Positions 17,157 through 25,762 of a DNA stretch of 64,000 nucleotides are shown one piece after another. The position numbers and the translations under genes were made by a program. The notes under the pieces were generated by a model. That model was not told where the DNA came from and made no database searches. It saw only the letters and a program-made list of their open reading frames with translations. Numbering within the stretch: position 1 is the stretch's first letter; the number at the start of each line of letters is the position of its first letter. Source of the DNA: Acidimicrobiales bacterium (GTDB lineage Bacteria > Actinomycetota > Acidimicrobiia > Acidimicrobiales > SHLQ01); contig JAHDEJ010000028.1 of the NCBI GenBank assembly GCA_020628865.1, positions 1 to 64,000 of the forward strand, written 5' to 3'.

Positions 17157-18544
17157 CCAACCGTCGTCTGCTGACCGGACTCCTGGCCGCCCTCCTCGGG
17201 CTCGGCGCCGGCGTCTTTGCACTGATGGGAACCGCCGGTGCGGGTTCTGGTGCCGCCGTCGGCGTCATCGACACGTTCGATCGGGCACGAGTGCTCTCGA
17301 GCTGGCAGACACACGTCGAGCAGAACGTCGACCTGAATTCCGGATGGAACGGCTCCGTCGACGGCTGCCGCGCCGGAAACGCAAGTGCCGCATTCGACGG
17401 GGGCACGCTTGAGACCATCAACTGGTTCCGCCGCATGGCCGGTCTGCCGACCGTCGCCGAGAACACCGCAGCCAGCGTCGGCGCCCAGCAGGCGGCACTG
17501 ATGATGGACGCCGCCAACCGACTCTCCCACTCCCCCGCCACCAGCTGGCCGTGCCATACGGCCGCCGGCGCCGGCGCCGCCGGCACCGGCAACCTCACCC
17601 TCGGAGTGGCGGGCGCGCGTGGCGTCATCGGCCAGATCGAAGACCCCGGAGCCGGAAACGAGATCCTCGGCCATCGCCGCTGGCTCCTCTACCCCCGGCT
17701 CGGATCGGTCGGCATCGGCAACACCAGCACCGCCGGAGTCGTGACCGTCATCGGCGCTCCGACCACCCGCGCCAGTGGCACACAGTGGATCTCCTGGCCG
17801 CCGGCCGGTTACGTCCCCGCTGATGCCGTCTACGACCGCTGGTCGCTCTCCTGGAACAACGAAACGCCGGCGGATTTCTCCAAGGCCACCGTGACCATGA
17901 CCGAGAACGGGCGCTCCGTCGGCGTCACGATGCTTCCCCTCGTCAACGGCTACGGCGATGCCACCCTCGGCTGGGAGCCCAACGGCATCTCGCCGAACCA
18001 GGGCGGGGACGTCAAGTACCGCATCACGGTCAGCAACATCATCGTGAACGGCCGCTCCGTCACCCGCACCTGGGAGACCGTCGCCATCGGCAACGGCGGC
18101 TCCGGCGCCATTGCGCTCACCGGTGCGAACGACACCTGCGCCGGTCATCGGGCGACGATCGTCGGAACGAACGGCGACGACGTTCTCTACGGCACGCCCG
18201 GCAACGACGTCATCGTCGCCGGCGACGGATCCGACGTGGTCTACGGCGGCGGCGGCAACGACATCATCTGCGGCGGTACCGGCAATGACAATCTTTATGG
18301 CGAGGCCGGCAACGACAGCATCTGGGCAGGAACCGGCAACGACAATGTTCGTGGCGGCACCGGCGACGACATGCTCGACGGCATGAACGGCCGCGATCGG
18401 CTGCTCGGCAACGAAGGCTCGGATCTGCTCATCGGCGGCGGCAAGCGCGACGTCATCATGGGCAACAGCGGCTCGGACATCTGCTGGCCCGACCGTGCGG
18501 GCAGCTCCTCGTCGAGCAGCGACGCCCTCCGCTCCTGCAACTGA
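17153..18544 (+). CDS. Secreted CAP-domain protein with C-terminal RTX repeats
   Basis: A 463-residue exported protein that starts at a GTG overlapping the preceding stop. It has a signal peptide (about residues 1-30) and a CAP/SCP-like domain: INWFRRMAGLPTV, AQQAALMM, LSHSPATSWPC and HRRWLLYPRLGSVGIG are the usual CAP landmarks. RTX nonapeptides fill residues 340-440 (GGGGNDIICGGTGNDNL and others). The tail is Ser-rich. CAP proteins are diverse extracellular proteins without one known activity. Co-transcription with an M23 peptidase bearing the same kind of repeats suggests a shared secretion route or shared surface location. Confidence 0.8.
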   Translation: MTNRRLLTGLLAALLGLGAGVFALMGTAGAGSGAAVGVIDTFDRARVLSSWQTHVEQNVDLNSGWNGSVDGCRAGNASAAFDGGTLETINWFRRMAGLPTVAENTAASVGAQQAALMMDAANRLSHSPATSWPCHTAAGAGAAGTGNLTLGVAGARGVIGQIEDPGAGNEILGHRRWLLYPRLGSVGIGNTSTAGVVTVIGAPTTRASGTQWISWPPAGYVPADAVYDRWSLSWNNETPADFSKATVTMTENGRSVGVTMLPLVNGYGDATLGWEPNGISPNQGGDVKYRITVSNIIVNGRSVTRTWETVAIGNGGSGAIALTGANDTCAGHRATIVGTNGDDVLYGTPGNDVIVAGDGSDVVYGGGGNDIICGGTGNDNLYGEAGNDSIWAGTGNDNVRGGTGDDMLDGMNGRDRLLGNEGSDLLIGGGKRDVIMGNSGSDICWPDRAGSSSSSSDALRSCN

Positions 18545-18551
18545 GCGAACG

Positions 18552-18896
18552 TCAGCCCCGGAAGAAGAACCACCAGGCGACAGCGGCCACGAGCCCGAGC
18601 ACGATGGCGACCTTCAAGAAGCCCTTGATGGCGCCGTAGACGGCTCCAGCGAGCGCCAGGAGCGCGATGACGAGCACGACGGCAGTGAGGCCGGGGTTCG
18701 ACGAGGCGGCCTCAGAGAGCGAGTCCGGGACCTTGTCGGCCAGGTCGGGAGTGAGCTCCTCGAGCGTTTCGGTCGGGATCTTGTCCAACGTTCCATCGCG
18801 AAGCTGCTCAACGATGTCCTCGGGGAGTGCGTCCACCACGTCGGCAGGCAGCTCCTCGAGGGGGGTCGATTCGTCTGATTGTGCGTACTGGGCCAT
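18552..18896 (-). CDS. Small membrane protein with acidic N-terminus
   Basis: A 114-residue protein. Residues 1-70 are acidic and rich in repeated short helices of the form LPxDxVxxLxxxT (LPADVVDALPEDIVEQL, then TLEELTPDLADKVPDSL). Residues 75-113 hold two closely spaced hydrophobic helices, ending WWFFFRG. The ATG at 18896 is chosen; a longer frame to 18935 adds an unlikely leader. Function unknown. Convergent with the CAP-RTX gene. Confidence 0.6.
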   Translation of the reverse strand: MAQYAQSDESTPLEELPADVVDALPEDIVEQLRDGTLDKIPTETLEELTPDLADKVPDSLSEAASSNPGLTAVVLVIALLALAGAVYGAIKGFLKVAIVLGLVAAVAWWFFFRG

Positions 18897-18948
18897 GATG
18901 TAGTGTCGCACCTCCACCCCAGCGCGGGGTGCCACCCATTCACGCCCG

Positions 18949-19764
18949 ATGAATCAACGCTCACCGCTCGGTTACTCCGCCCGCCTCGGCCCGCAATCCT
19001 CCGCTCCGCGGCGGGGCGCCAGCCTGCCCATCGGATGGATCGCCATCCTCGGCGGGCTCTTCGCCATTCTCGTACTCCTCTGGATCGTCGGAGCCACCGG
19101 TGCGACGGAGCAGGCGGACGCCACCGATCAGTCAGCGGAGCTCGCCGAGATCGTGCGTCCTGCACTCACACGCGCCGGATACGGCGACATCGTGGTCAAG
19201 GCGGACGATCGCACGGTCGTGCTCGAGGGCGAGCTCGCCACGCGGGCAGACGTGGTTGCTGCGAGCGCAGTTGCCAGCTCGATCGCCGAGGTCGCCTACG
19301 TGGACAACCGCCTGACCTATGTCGGCGAGCCGGAGCTGGGCGACCTTCCGGGCGACAACACACCCGGGCCCGTCCAGGGTGGCGCCACGTCGACGGACGA
19401 TCTTCTGCTGCAGGCGGCGATGGCCGGCATTGCCGCCCGGGATCCGATCGAGTTCGAGACCGGAAGCGACGAGCTCACGCCCGAGTCGGCCACGACGATC
19501 TCACAGATCGCTGAGCAGCTCCTGGAGCGTCCGCTGGTTCGAATCGAGATCGGTGGCCATACCGACAGCGACGGCGAGGCAGAGGCCAATCAGCTGCTCT
19601 CTGAGGCTCGTGCGAACGCCGTGCTGAACGCACTGCTCGCTGCCGGCATCGAAGCGGACCGCATGACGGCGGTCGGGTACGGCGACGCCCTGCCGGTCGC
19701 CACCAACGAGACGGCCGAAGGCAAGCGCCGCAACCGCCGTATCGAGTTCCTCGTCGTCGTCTGA
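18949..19764 (+). CDS. BON-like and OmpA-domain membrane protein
   Basis: A 271-residue protein with one transmembrane helix (about residues 27-47, IGWIAILGGLFAILVLLWIV). A BON/OsmY-like module covers residues 60-125 (VVKADDRTVVLEGELATRADVVAA). A C-terminal OmpA domain covers about 155-271 (IGGHTDSDGEAEANQLLSEARA, NRRIEFLVVV). It is like the OmpA gene at 11002 but with a clearer BON-type middle and no Thr-rich linker. Third OmpA-type gene. It is convergent with rpmG across a shared terminator. Confidence 0.8.
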   Translation: MNQRSPLGYSARLGPQSSAPRRGASLPIGWIAILGGLFAILVLLWIVGATGATEQADATDQSAELAEIVRPALTRAGYGDIVVKADDRTVVLEGELATRADVVAASAVASSIAEVAYVDNRLTYVGEPELGDLPGDNTPGPVQGGATSTDDLLLQAAMAGIAARDPIEFETGSDELTPESATTISQIAEQLLERPLVRIEIGGHTDSDGEAEANQLLSEARANAVLNALLAAGIEADRMTAVGYGDALPVATNETAEGKRRNRRIEFLVVV

Positions 19765-19870
19765 CGCCGAGGTCACCGACCAACCGAACGGGCACCAGCA
19801 CCCACCGCGCGCGCCCCACCACAACTGGGGACGACCTAGCCTGTGGTGCCGCACGCAGAGCGAAAACGCA

Positions 19871-19900
19871 GAACGCCGTGTCCCGGAGGACACGGCGTTC
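19871..19900 (-). terminator. Rho-independent terminator of rpmB-rpmG
   Basis: A perfect 13-bp stem (19871-19883 with 19888-19900) with a 4-base loop is followed, in the leftward direction, by TGCGTTTTCG. It lies 38 bp past the rpmG stop, where the operon transcript should end. The flank in the rightward direction lacks a T-run, so it serves mainly the minus strand. Confidence 0.75.
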
Positions 19901-19938
19901 CATTCGATCGGTGGAGGCGATGCCTCCGAGGCGTGGAG

Positions 19939-20100
19939 CTATCGCTCCTCGCGGAAGACCACGTGCTTGCGAACGACGGGATCGAACTTCTTCAGCTCGA
20001 GCCGCTCACGGGTGTTGGTCTTGTTCTTGGTCGTCCAGTACTGGTAGCCGGTACCAGCGGTCGAACGAAGCTTGACGAGAGGTCGCTTGTCGCTTGCCAT
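19939..20100 (-). CDS. rpmG: 50S ribosomal protein L33
   Basis: A 53-residue L33 of the zinc-free type: no cysteine is present, and the [18 protein letters not shown] and [14 protein letters not shown] motifs are the family signature. It is a component of the large subunit. Its ATG overlaps the rpmB stop (TGATG). The rpmB-rpmG pairing and sequence style match the E. coli operon rather than a zinc-regulated duplicate. Confidence 0.95.
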   Translation of the reverse strand: MASDKRPLVKLRSTAGTGYQYWTTKNKTNTRERLELKKFDPVVRKHVVFREER

Positions 20101-20336
20101 CAGACTTTCTGTCCCTTCCGGCGCATGTCCGCCACAACGCTTTCGATTCCACGCTTGTCGATCGTCTTGATGCCCTTGGCAGAGACGGTCAGCGTGATCC
20201 ACTTCTTCTCGGACGGAAGGTAGTAGCGCTTCTTCTGGATGTTGACGTCCCAACGGCGGTTCGTGCGCCGATGCGAGTGGGAAACGTTCTTGCCGAACGA
20301 CGGCTTCTTCCCGGTTACCTGACAAACACGTGACAT
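20100..20336 (-). CDS. rpmB: 50S ribosomal protein L28
   Basis: A 78-residue L28 starting [20 protein letters not shown], with the conserved RRTNRRWxVNIQKKR and [19 protein letters not shown] segments. Only one cysteine is present, so it lacks the four-Cys zinc site. The ATG at 20336 is preferred to a GTG two codons upstream. First gene of the leftward rpmB-rpmG pair. Confidence 0.95.
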   Translation of the reverse strand: MSRVCQVTGKKPSFGKNVSHSHRRTNRRWDVNIQKKRYYLPSEKKWITLTVSAKGIKTIDKRGIESVVADMRRKGQKV

Positions 20337-20488
20337 GGTCACATTCCTGACTGTGCGATCAAACTGGTGAGGCCGGGCTGCGGAAGCAGGCGCAAACCGG
20401 ACCAGCTGACAAGGTTACCAGCGGTCCCCCACGCCACAAACTCGCGTCGTGCGCACAATCTGGGGCGGTGGGAGCCGGAGGCGGTCGA

Positions 20489-22099
20489 TCAGCCGGTGGA
20501 ACCGAGCGTGGCGCTGAGCGTCACCGGTTCACCGTTGCGGATGATGTTGATGTCGATGTTGGTGCCCGGCGGGTTATCGATGACCCGGGCCCGAAGGTCG
20601 GTGCTTCCACGGACGCTCTCGCCGTCGAGGCCGACGAGGAGGTCGCCGACCTGGATGCCCGCAGCTTCAGCGGCGGAACCCGGCACGACCTCGGCGACGA
20701 GGGCACCCGGCTGGCCGTCGGCCGACGGCTGGGTGCTCACGCCGAGCTGAGCGAGCTGTGGGGTTTCGCCGGCCACGATCTGATCGGCGATGATCTCCGC
20801 CAGGTCGATCGAGATGGCGAACCCGACGCCGGCGCTGGAGCCGGACTCGGTGAAGATCAGGTCGTTGATTCCGACGACCTCACCGGCGAGGTTGATCAAC
20901 GGGCCACCGGAGTTGCCCGGGTTGATCGGTGCGTCGGTCTGGACCATCGAAGGTCCGCCCTGCGTGGTGATGCGGTCGACGCCGCTGATGATGCCGGCCG
21001 TGACGGTCCGCTCGAAACCGAACGGCGAGCCAACGGCCACCGCGAGCTGGCCGACACGAATGTCGTCCACGTCGGCGAGGGCTGCCGGCACGAGGTTGCG
21101 ACCAGCAGGGTCGATCTTGACGACGGCGACATCGGTCGGCTCGTGCGTTCCCACGACCTGGCCCTCGACGGTGGAGCCGTCGAACAACCGCACGCTCACC
21201 TGCGAGTTGTTGCCGACCACGTGGGCGGCGGTGAGGATCGTGCCATCGGCATCGATGATGAAGCCGGAGCCGAGGCCGTCGGCGAGCGTCAGCTGAACGA
21301 CGGAGGGTTCGATGATCTCCGCGGCAACGGCGAAGGGCTCGGTTGCGAGAATCGACGGATCAGCCGACTGGACGACGGCTGGTGTGGCCGCCGGCGCCGG
21401 ATCGGCGGGATCCGCAGCGACCGGTGCGGCTTCGGCGACGGGAGGCGTGGTCACCGGCTGCTGGACACTGTCGGCAACGAACCAGGCGAGCAGGCCGGAC
21501 GCACCGATCGTGAAGAGGGCCAGCAGGAGGAACGGCCACATGCGACGCTTCGGTGCCGGTGCCGCGGGCACGGGCGCAACCGGTGCGGCCGATGGTGGGA
21601 GTGCGGAGAACGACGGACGGCTGGCACCGGTGCTCGACACAGTGGTGCTTCCGGATCCAGCGGACGTGGACGGTGCGGGGGCAGCCGGAGCGGCGGGCGG
21701 CGCCATGGAGAACGGCGTCCGTTCGGCGGCGGACGGGGACGGAGCCGGCGCAAACACCGGAGGCGTCACGACCGGGGCGGCCACCGACACTCGGTCGGCC
21801 GTCGGGGACGGAGCGGCAGGAGCAGCGGTCGGTCGGGCCGGCTCAGCGGGCCGAGCGACGGGAGCTGCAGGAGCAGGCGGAGCGGAGGCGCTCGTCGGGC
21901 CGTCTGGCGCAGCCTGTGGGGCGAGCAGCGAGGTTCGCGGCGCCGGTGGGGTCGGCGCTGCGACGGGGGCGTCGGAGCGCCACGTGGGCTTGGGGTCCGC
22001 CGGGGTTTCGGCGGCAGCGGTGGACCCAACGGCGGGCATGCGCGGAGAGCTCACCTCGTCGGTCTTGTCTGGGGTGTCTCCGCTGGGCGAGTCCCACAT
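20489..22099 (-). CDS. HtrA/DegP-like serine protease with membrane anchor and PDZ domain
   Basis: A 536-residue envelope quality-control protease. Residues 1-185 are a long Pro/Ala-rich cytoplasmic region, and one transmembrane helix spans about 188-208. The trypsin-like domain has His293 (LTAAHVV), Asp323 (TDVAVVKID) and Ser397 (PGNSGGPL). A single PDZ domain covers about 450-536 (VPGSAAEAAGIQVGDLLVGLDG). The topology is type II with the protease outside, as in mycobacterial HtrA/PepD. The start chosen is the ATG at 22099, preceded by AAAGGA. The disordered N-terminal half is longer than usual for the family. Confidence 0.9.
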   Translation of the reverse strand: MWDSPSGDTPDKTDEVSSPRMPAVGSTAAAETPADPKPTWRSDAPVAAPTPPAPRTSLLAPQAAPDGPTSASAPPAPAAPVARPAEPARPTAAPAAPSPTADRVSVAAPVVTPPVFAPAPSPSAAERTPFSMAPPAAPAAPAPSTSAGSGSTTVSSTGASRPSFSALPPSAAPVAPVPAAPAPKRRMWPFLLLALFTIGASGLLAWFVADSVQQPVTTPPVAEAAPVAADPADPAPAATPAVVQSADPSILATEPFAVAAEIIEPSVVQLTLADGLGSGFIIDADGTILTAAHVVGNNSQVSVRLFDGSTVEGQVVGTHEPTDVAVVKIDPAGRNLVPAALADVDDIRVGQLAVAVGSPFGFERTVTAGIISGVDRITTQGGPSMVQTDAPINPGNSGGPLINLAGEVVGINDLIFTESGSSAGVGFAISIDLAEIIADQIVAGETPQLAQLGVSTQPSADGQPGALVAEVVPGSAAEAAGIQVGDLLVGLDGESVRGSTDLRARVIDNPPGTNIDINIIRNGEPVTLSATLGSTG

Positions 22100-22269
22100 G
22101 GATGGCAGTCCTTTCTCTCGTGCCTCAGGCACGTCCTACCTCTACCACTGAAACGGTTGAACGTAAGGCCGGGTTGAGAGTCTCCTGAGGTGATCGGCAA
22201 AACCACCGAAAGACTGATGATGTTCCTTGTGGCGCCCAGTTGTTTGGTTGTTCATTACTCTTGAGGCCG

Positions 22270-24531
22270 ATGCACTCTGGTTTGCGCGCTGTCCACGACC
22301 TTGCCTCGATCGATGCGACCACCTGGCGGATCACCGGCGGCCGACCCACCCTCACGTTGACCGAGGTGCCGGCGCCGGGCTGGTATCTCGTGACGACCGA
22401 CCTCGCCGGGCAGAGCGATGTGGACGATGAGGCTCCGAGCGACGCACCGATTGCGCTGCGGTTCATGCCGGCGACCGGTTCGGTCATGCTGGCCCGCCGT
22501 CCGATCCCGGCCGTGGCCGGACGCCGCGCGCGGGTGGTGCATGTGCCGGAGGGAACCGAACGCGTGCACCTCGATGTTTCGCCGTGGCTGTCGGAGCTCA
22601 CGGCGACGACGGTCGGTTTCCGGGCGCTGCCTCAGGCTGCGGCGGCCTCGATGATGTCGGCGGACGTGGCCGCATCCGGCGTCGGCGGCACAACGGACCG
22701 GGGCGGGCTGTTCGCCGATGTTCGGTCGGCGTTCAAGCGTGGAGGTCTGCGCGGCTCGATCGAGCAGGTCGCCGTCGCCTACGAGCATCTCCAGCACCGC
22801 CGAGCCGGTGACGGGGTCGACTACCCCTCGTGGCGAATCCGCAATGCCACCTTGTTCGACGACGACGTGGAACGCCTGCGCGGTCGGCTCGGCGACCTGC
22901 CTGGTGGCGGCCCGTCGTTCACCGTGGTCATGCCGGTGTACGAACCGGAGGAACGCTGGCTGCGGGCAGCGATCGAATCGGTTCGCAATCAGATTCACAC
23001 CCGCTGGCAACTGGTGATCGTGGACGATGCCTCGCCCGGCCCGGTCGCCCGTCGGGTCCTGGCGGACTATGCCCACGACCATCGAATCGTGGTCCACCTT
23101 CGCAACGAGAACGGCCACATCGCCGCCACGACGAACGACGGCATCGAGCGGGCGACCGGCGAATTCGTGGCGTTCATGGATCACGACGACGAACTCGCGC
23201 CCGCTGCGCTCGCGCTGCTCGCTCTGGCTTCGCCGCAGGCCGATGTCCTCTACACCGACGAGGACAAGATCGACGAGAACGGCAAGCACTTCGATCCGCA
23301 TTGCAAGCCGTCATGGAATCCGGAGCTCCTCTTCGGCCAGAACTACATGTCGCACCTGACGGCGATTCGACGGATCGTGCTGCAGGAGGCGGGTGGGCTC
23401 CGGACTGGAATGGACGGCTCGCAGGATCACGATCTGCTCCTTCGAGTGACGGCGGTGACCGCCCCGGATCGCATCGTGCATGTTCCGCACATCGCCTATC
23501 ACTGGCGGGCGATCTCCGGCTCGACGGCGCAGACCACCGACGCCAAGGACTACGTGGAAGGTGCGTCGATCGCTGCGCTGCGCGACCGCCTCGGCGAGGA
23601 CTGGACCGTCGAAACCGCGGCGGCTCCCACCACCTACCGGTGCACGCCGCCGATTCCCGAGGACATCCCGCTCGTGTCGATCCTCATCCCGACGCGGGAC
23701 AGGGCGGATCTCCTCGAGCAGTGTGTCGCGAGCCTCGCCCGCACCACGTGGCCGGCGTTCGAGATCATCATCATCGACAACGACTCGTCGGACCCGGAGG
23801 CGCTCGAATGGCTCGATGCGTTCGACAATGGCCACGATCGTCGTGTCGTTCGACATCCGGGTGCGTTCAACTACTCCGAGGTGAACAACCATGGCGCCCG
23901 GGAGGCGAAGGGCGAACTGCTCTGCCTCCTCAACAACGACACCGAGATCATCGAGCCCGACTGGCTGACCGAAATGGTGCGTTGGATCGGCCAGCCGGGC
24001 GTCGGCGCAGTCGGGGCGAAACTGCTGTACGGCGACGACAGGATCCAGCATGCGGGCGTGGTCCTGGGGCTCGGCGGTCTCGCCGGGCACGGCCATCACC
24101 TCCTCGACGCGGACGCCTTCGGCTACTTCAGCCGACTCACCATCGCCCATGAGGTCGGAGCGGTGACCGCCGCCTGCATGCTCACCATGCGATCGACCTG
24201 GGACCTCCTCGGCGGTCTGGATCCGGAGCTCGCCGTCGCATTCAACGATGTGGACTACTGCCTCCGCGTTCGTCACGATGCGGGCCAACGGATCATCTGG
24301 ACGCCGCATGCGTTGCTTCATCATCACGAAAGCCTGAGCCGAGGCGCGGAGGACGACCCGGTCAAGGTCGCACGGTTCAACGCTGAGGTGGAGACGGCGA
24401 TGGCTCGCTGGGCGGACCGACTCGGGGACGACCCGGCCTACTCCCCCAACCTGACGCTCGACGCCGAGTCGTTCACGTTGGCTCGCCAACCGCGGCTCGA
24501 TGTGCCGTGGGCGGAGCCGGGTACGGCTTAA
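22270..24531 (+). CDS. Two-domain GT2 glycosyltransferase
   Basis: A 753-residue cytoplasmic glycosyltransferase. A beta-rich N-terminal region (residues 1-200) precedes two GT2 (GT-A) domains. The first starts FTVVMPVYEPEERWL and has the metal motif FMDHDDEL. The second starts VSILIPTRDRADLL with the LLNNDTEI motif, and continues with FNDVDYCLRVRHDAG and the ALLHHHES motif typical of rhamnosyl/glycan-chain polymerising transferases. Two active sites suggest synthesis of an alternating surface glycan. GAGG lies 4 bases before the ATG. It is convergent with the next gene, sharing a TTAA stop overlap. Confidence 0.82.
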   Translation: MHSGLRAVHDLASIDATTWRITGGRPTLTLTEVPAPGWYLVTTDLAGQSDVDDEAPSDAPIALRFMPATGSVMLARRPIPAVAGRRARVVHVPEGTERVHLDVSPWLSELTATTVGFRALPQAAAASMMSADVAASGVGGTTDRGGLFADVRSAFKRGGLRGSIEQVAVAYEHLQHRRAGDGVDYPSWRIRNATLFDDDVERLRGRLGDLPGGGPSFTVVMPVYEPEERWLRAAIESVRNQIHTRWQLVIVDDASPGPVARRVLADYAHDHRIVVHLRNENGHIAATTNDGIERATGEFVAFMDHDDELAPAALALLALASPQADVLYTDEDKIDENGKHFDPHCKPSWNPELLFGQNYMSHLTAIRRIVLQEAGGLRTGMDGSQDHDLLLRVTAVTAPDRIVHVPHIAYHWRAISGSTAQTTDAKDYVEGASIAALRDRLGEDWTVETAAAPTTYRCTPPIPEDIPLVSILIPTRDRADLLEQCVASLARTTWPAFEIIIIDNDSSDPEALEWLDAFDNGHDRRVVRHPGAFNYSEVNNHGAREAKGELLCLLNNDTEIIEPDWLTEMVRWIGQPGVGAVGAKLLYGDDRIQHAGVVLGLGGLAGHGHHLLDADAFGYFSRLTIAHEVGAVTAACMLTMRSTWDLLGGLDPELAVAFNDVDYCLRVRHDAGQRIIWTPHALLHHHESLSRGAEDDPVKVARFNAEVETAMARWADRLGDDPAYSPNLTLDAESFTLARQPRLDVPWAEPGTA

Positions 24532-25085
24532 AGAACCGCCAGAACGACGGCAAGCGCGACCGTCAGCAGCACGAGGAAGAGCACGGGCAGCACCCAGCGC
24601 CGCCTCCGCCTCGCCTCCTCGACCGCCGACCCTTGTTCGTCGTCCTTCACACTCACCGGAAGCACGGGCACGTTGTGCGGTGTCGGGGCCTGCCGAACGA
24701 CGGTCGGTGCAACGGCACCGTGGCGGCCGTAGCGCGAGTCGTGGTCGACCCGGGCCGACAGCGCCACTCGGCTGCTCTCGCGAGCGATCACTTCGCTGAC
24801 CGGCGCAGAGTCTGGTTGCCCGACCACCGGCTCCGCTGCCGGTTCGACTGCCGGAGCCGTCAGATCGATGGTGGGCTCCGACACGGCAGGAGGGGCGACC
24901 GGAGGTGGGGCCACATCCGCTGTCTGGGCCGGTTCCACGACGATTGCCGGTTGTTCGCTGATCGGCGGAGGCGACGGCACTGGTGGCGGTTCGCGCAGGT
25001 CGATCTCGCGCGGTGCGCGCGAGAGATCGTTCAGTCGATTCAAGATGTCCTCGAGCGGTCGCCCGTCGCCACCCACCGTTGTCAT
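24528..25085 (-). CDS. Pro-rich tail-anchored membrane protein
   Basis: A 185-residue protein. A short helical start (DILNRLNDLSRAPREIDL) is followed by a roughly 90-residue Pro/Ala/Val-rich region, a basic RRRRRW patch, and one C-terminal hydrophobic helix (VLPVLFLVLLTVALAVVLAVL). No family recognised. Shares its layout with the larger protein at 9146-10810. The ATG at 25085 is chosen over one 36 bases upstream. Confidence 0.5.
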   Translation of the reverse strand: MTTVGGDGRPLEDILNRLNDLSRAPREIDLREPPPVPSPPPISEQPAIVVEPAQTADVAPPPVAPPAVSEPTIDLTAPAVEPAAEPVVGQPDSAPVSEVIARESSRVALSARVDHDSRYGRHGAVAPTVVRQAPTPHNVPVLPVSVKDDEQGSAVEEARRRRRWVLPVLFLVLLTVALAVVLAVL

Positions 25086-25201
25086 GGCCCCATGGTGCAC
25101 GGTGGCATCACACCTCGTCAATCACTCGCCGCGACCTTCTCCCGTCCCGGCGCGTCATCCATGTGGCGGCGAACCCCCAACCCCTTCGAGGAGCAACGAC
25201 G

Positions 25202-25756
25202 ATGAGTGCAGGACGGATGATCGGATCGCTGGTGGGCGCCTTTGGCGGCCGGGCGCTGGGCGGCATGCTCGGCGGAGGCACCGGTCGGATGGTCGGCAGC
25301 CTCGTTGGGTCGATGTTGGGTAGCCGCGGCGGCCTCGGTGGACTGACCGGCGGGCTCGGTTCCGTGCTCGGAGGACTCGGAGGCGGCAAGGACGAGGACA
25401 CCGCGCCGGAGATCGATGATGAGACCGCAATGGTGCTGATCCGTGCGATGACCAGCTCGGCGAAGGCCGATGGCGAGGTCTCCCAGGACGAAGTCGACGC
25501 GATCGTCCAGCGGGCCGGCGACCTCGACGCCGACGAGGAAGCACTGCTCCGCCACGAATTGTCGACGCCGCTCGATCTCGATGCCCTCATCGAGTCCGTG
25601 CCTTCCGGCATGGAGAAGGACGTCTACGTTGCGTCGCTGCTGCCGATCGAGGTCGACACCATCGAGGAGCGCGACTACCTCCGGGACCTGGCCGACGGCC
25701 TCGGTCTCCGCGAAGACGACGTCATCGAGATTCACGCAGCGCTCGATCAGCGCTGA
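25202..25756 (+). CDS. DUF533/TerB-like protein
   Basis: A 184-residue protein. The first 60 residues are Gly/Met-rich and hydrophobic (GGRALGGMLGGGTGRMVGSLVG), a glycine-zipper-like membrane-associated stretch. The C-terminal 120 residues match DUF533: LIRAMTSSAKADGEVSQDEVDAI, then LRDLADGLGL. The TerB-like acidic helices may bind metal; the biological role is unknown. GAGGAGCAACG precedes the ATG. Confidence 0.75.
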   Translation: MSAGRMIGSLVGAFGGRALGGMLGGGTGRMVGSLVGSMLGSRGGLGGLTGGLGSVLGGLGGGKDEDTAPEIDDETAMVLIRAMTSSAKADGEVSQDEVDAIVQRAGDLDADEEALLRHELSTPLDLDALIESVPSGMEKDVYVASLLPIEVDTIEERDYLRDLADGLGLREDDVIEIHAALDQR

Positions 25757-25762
25757 TCGCGT

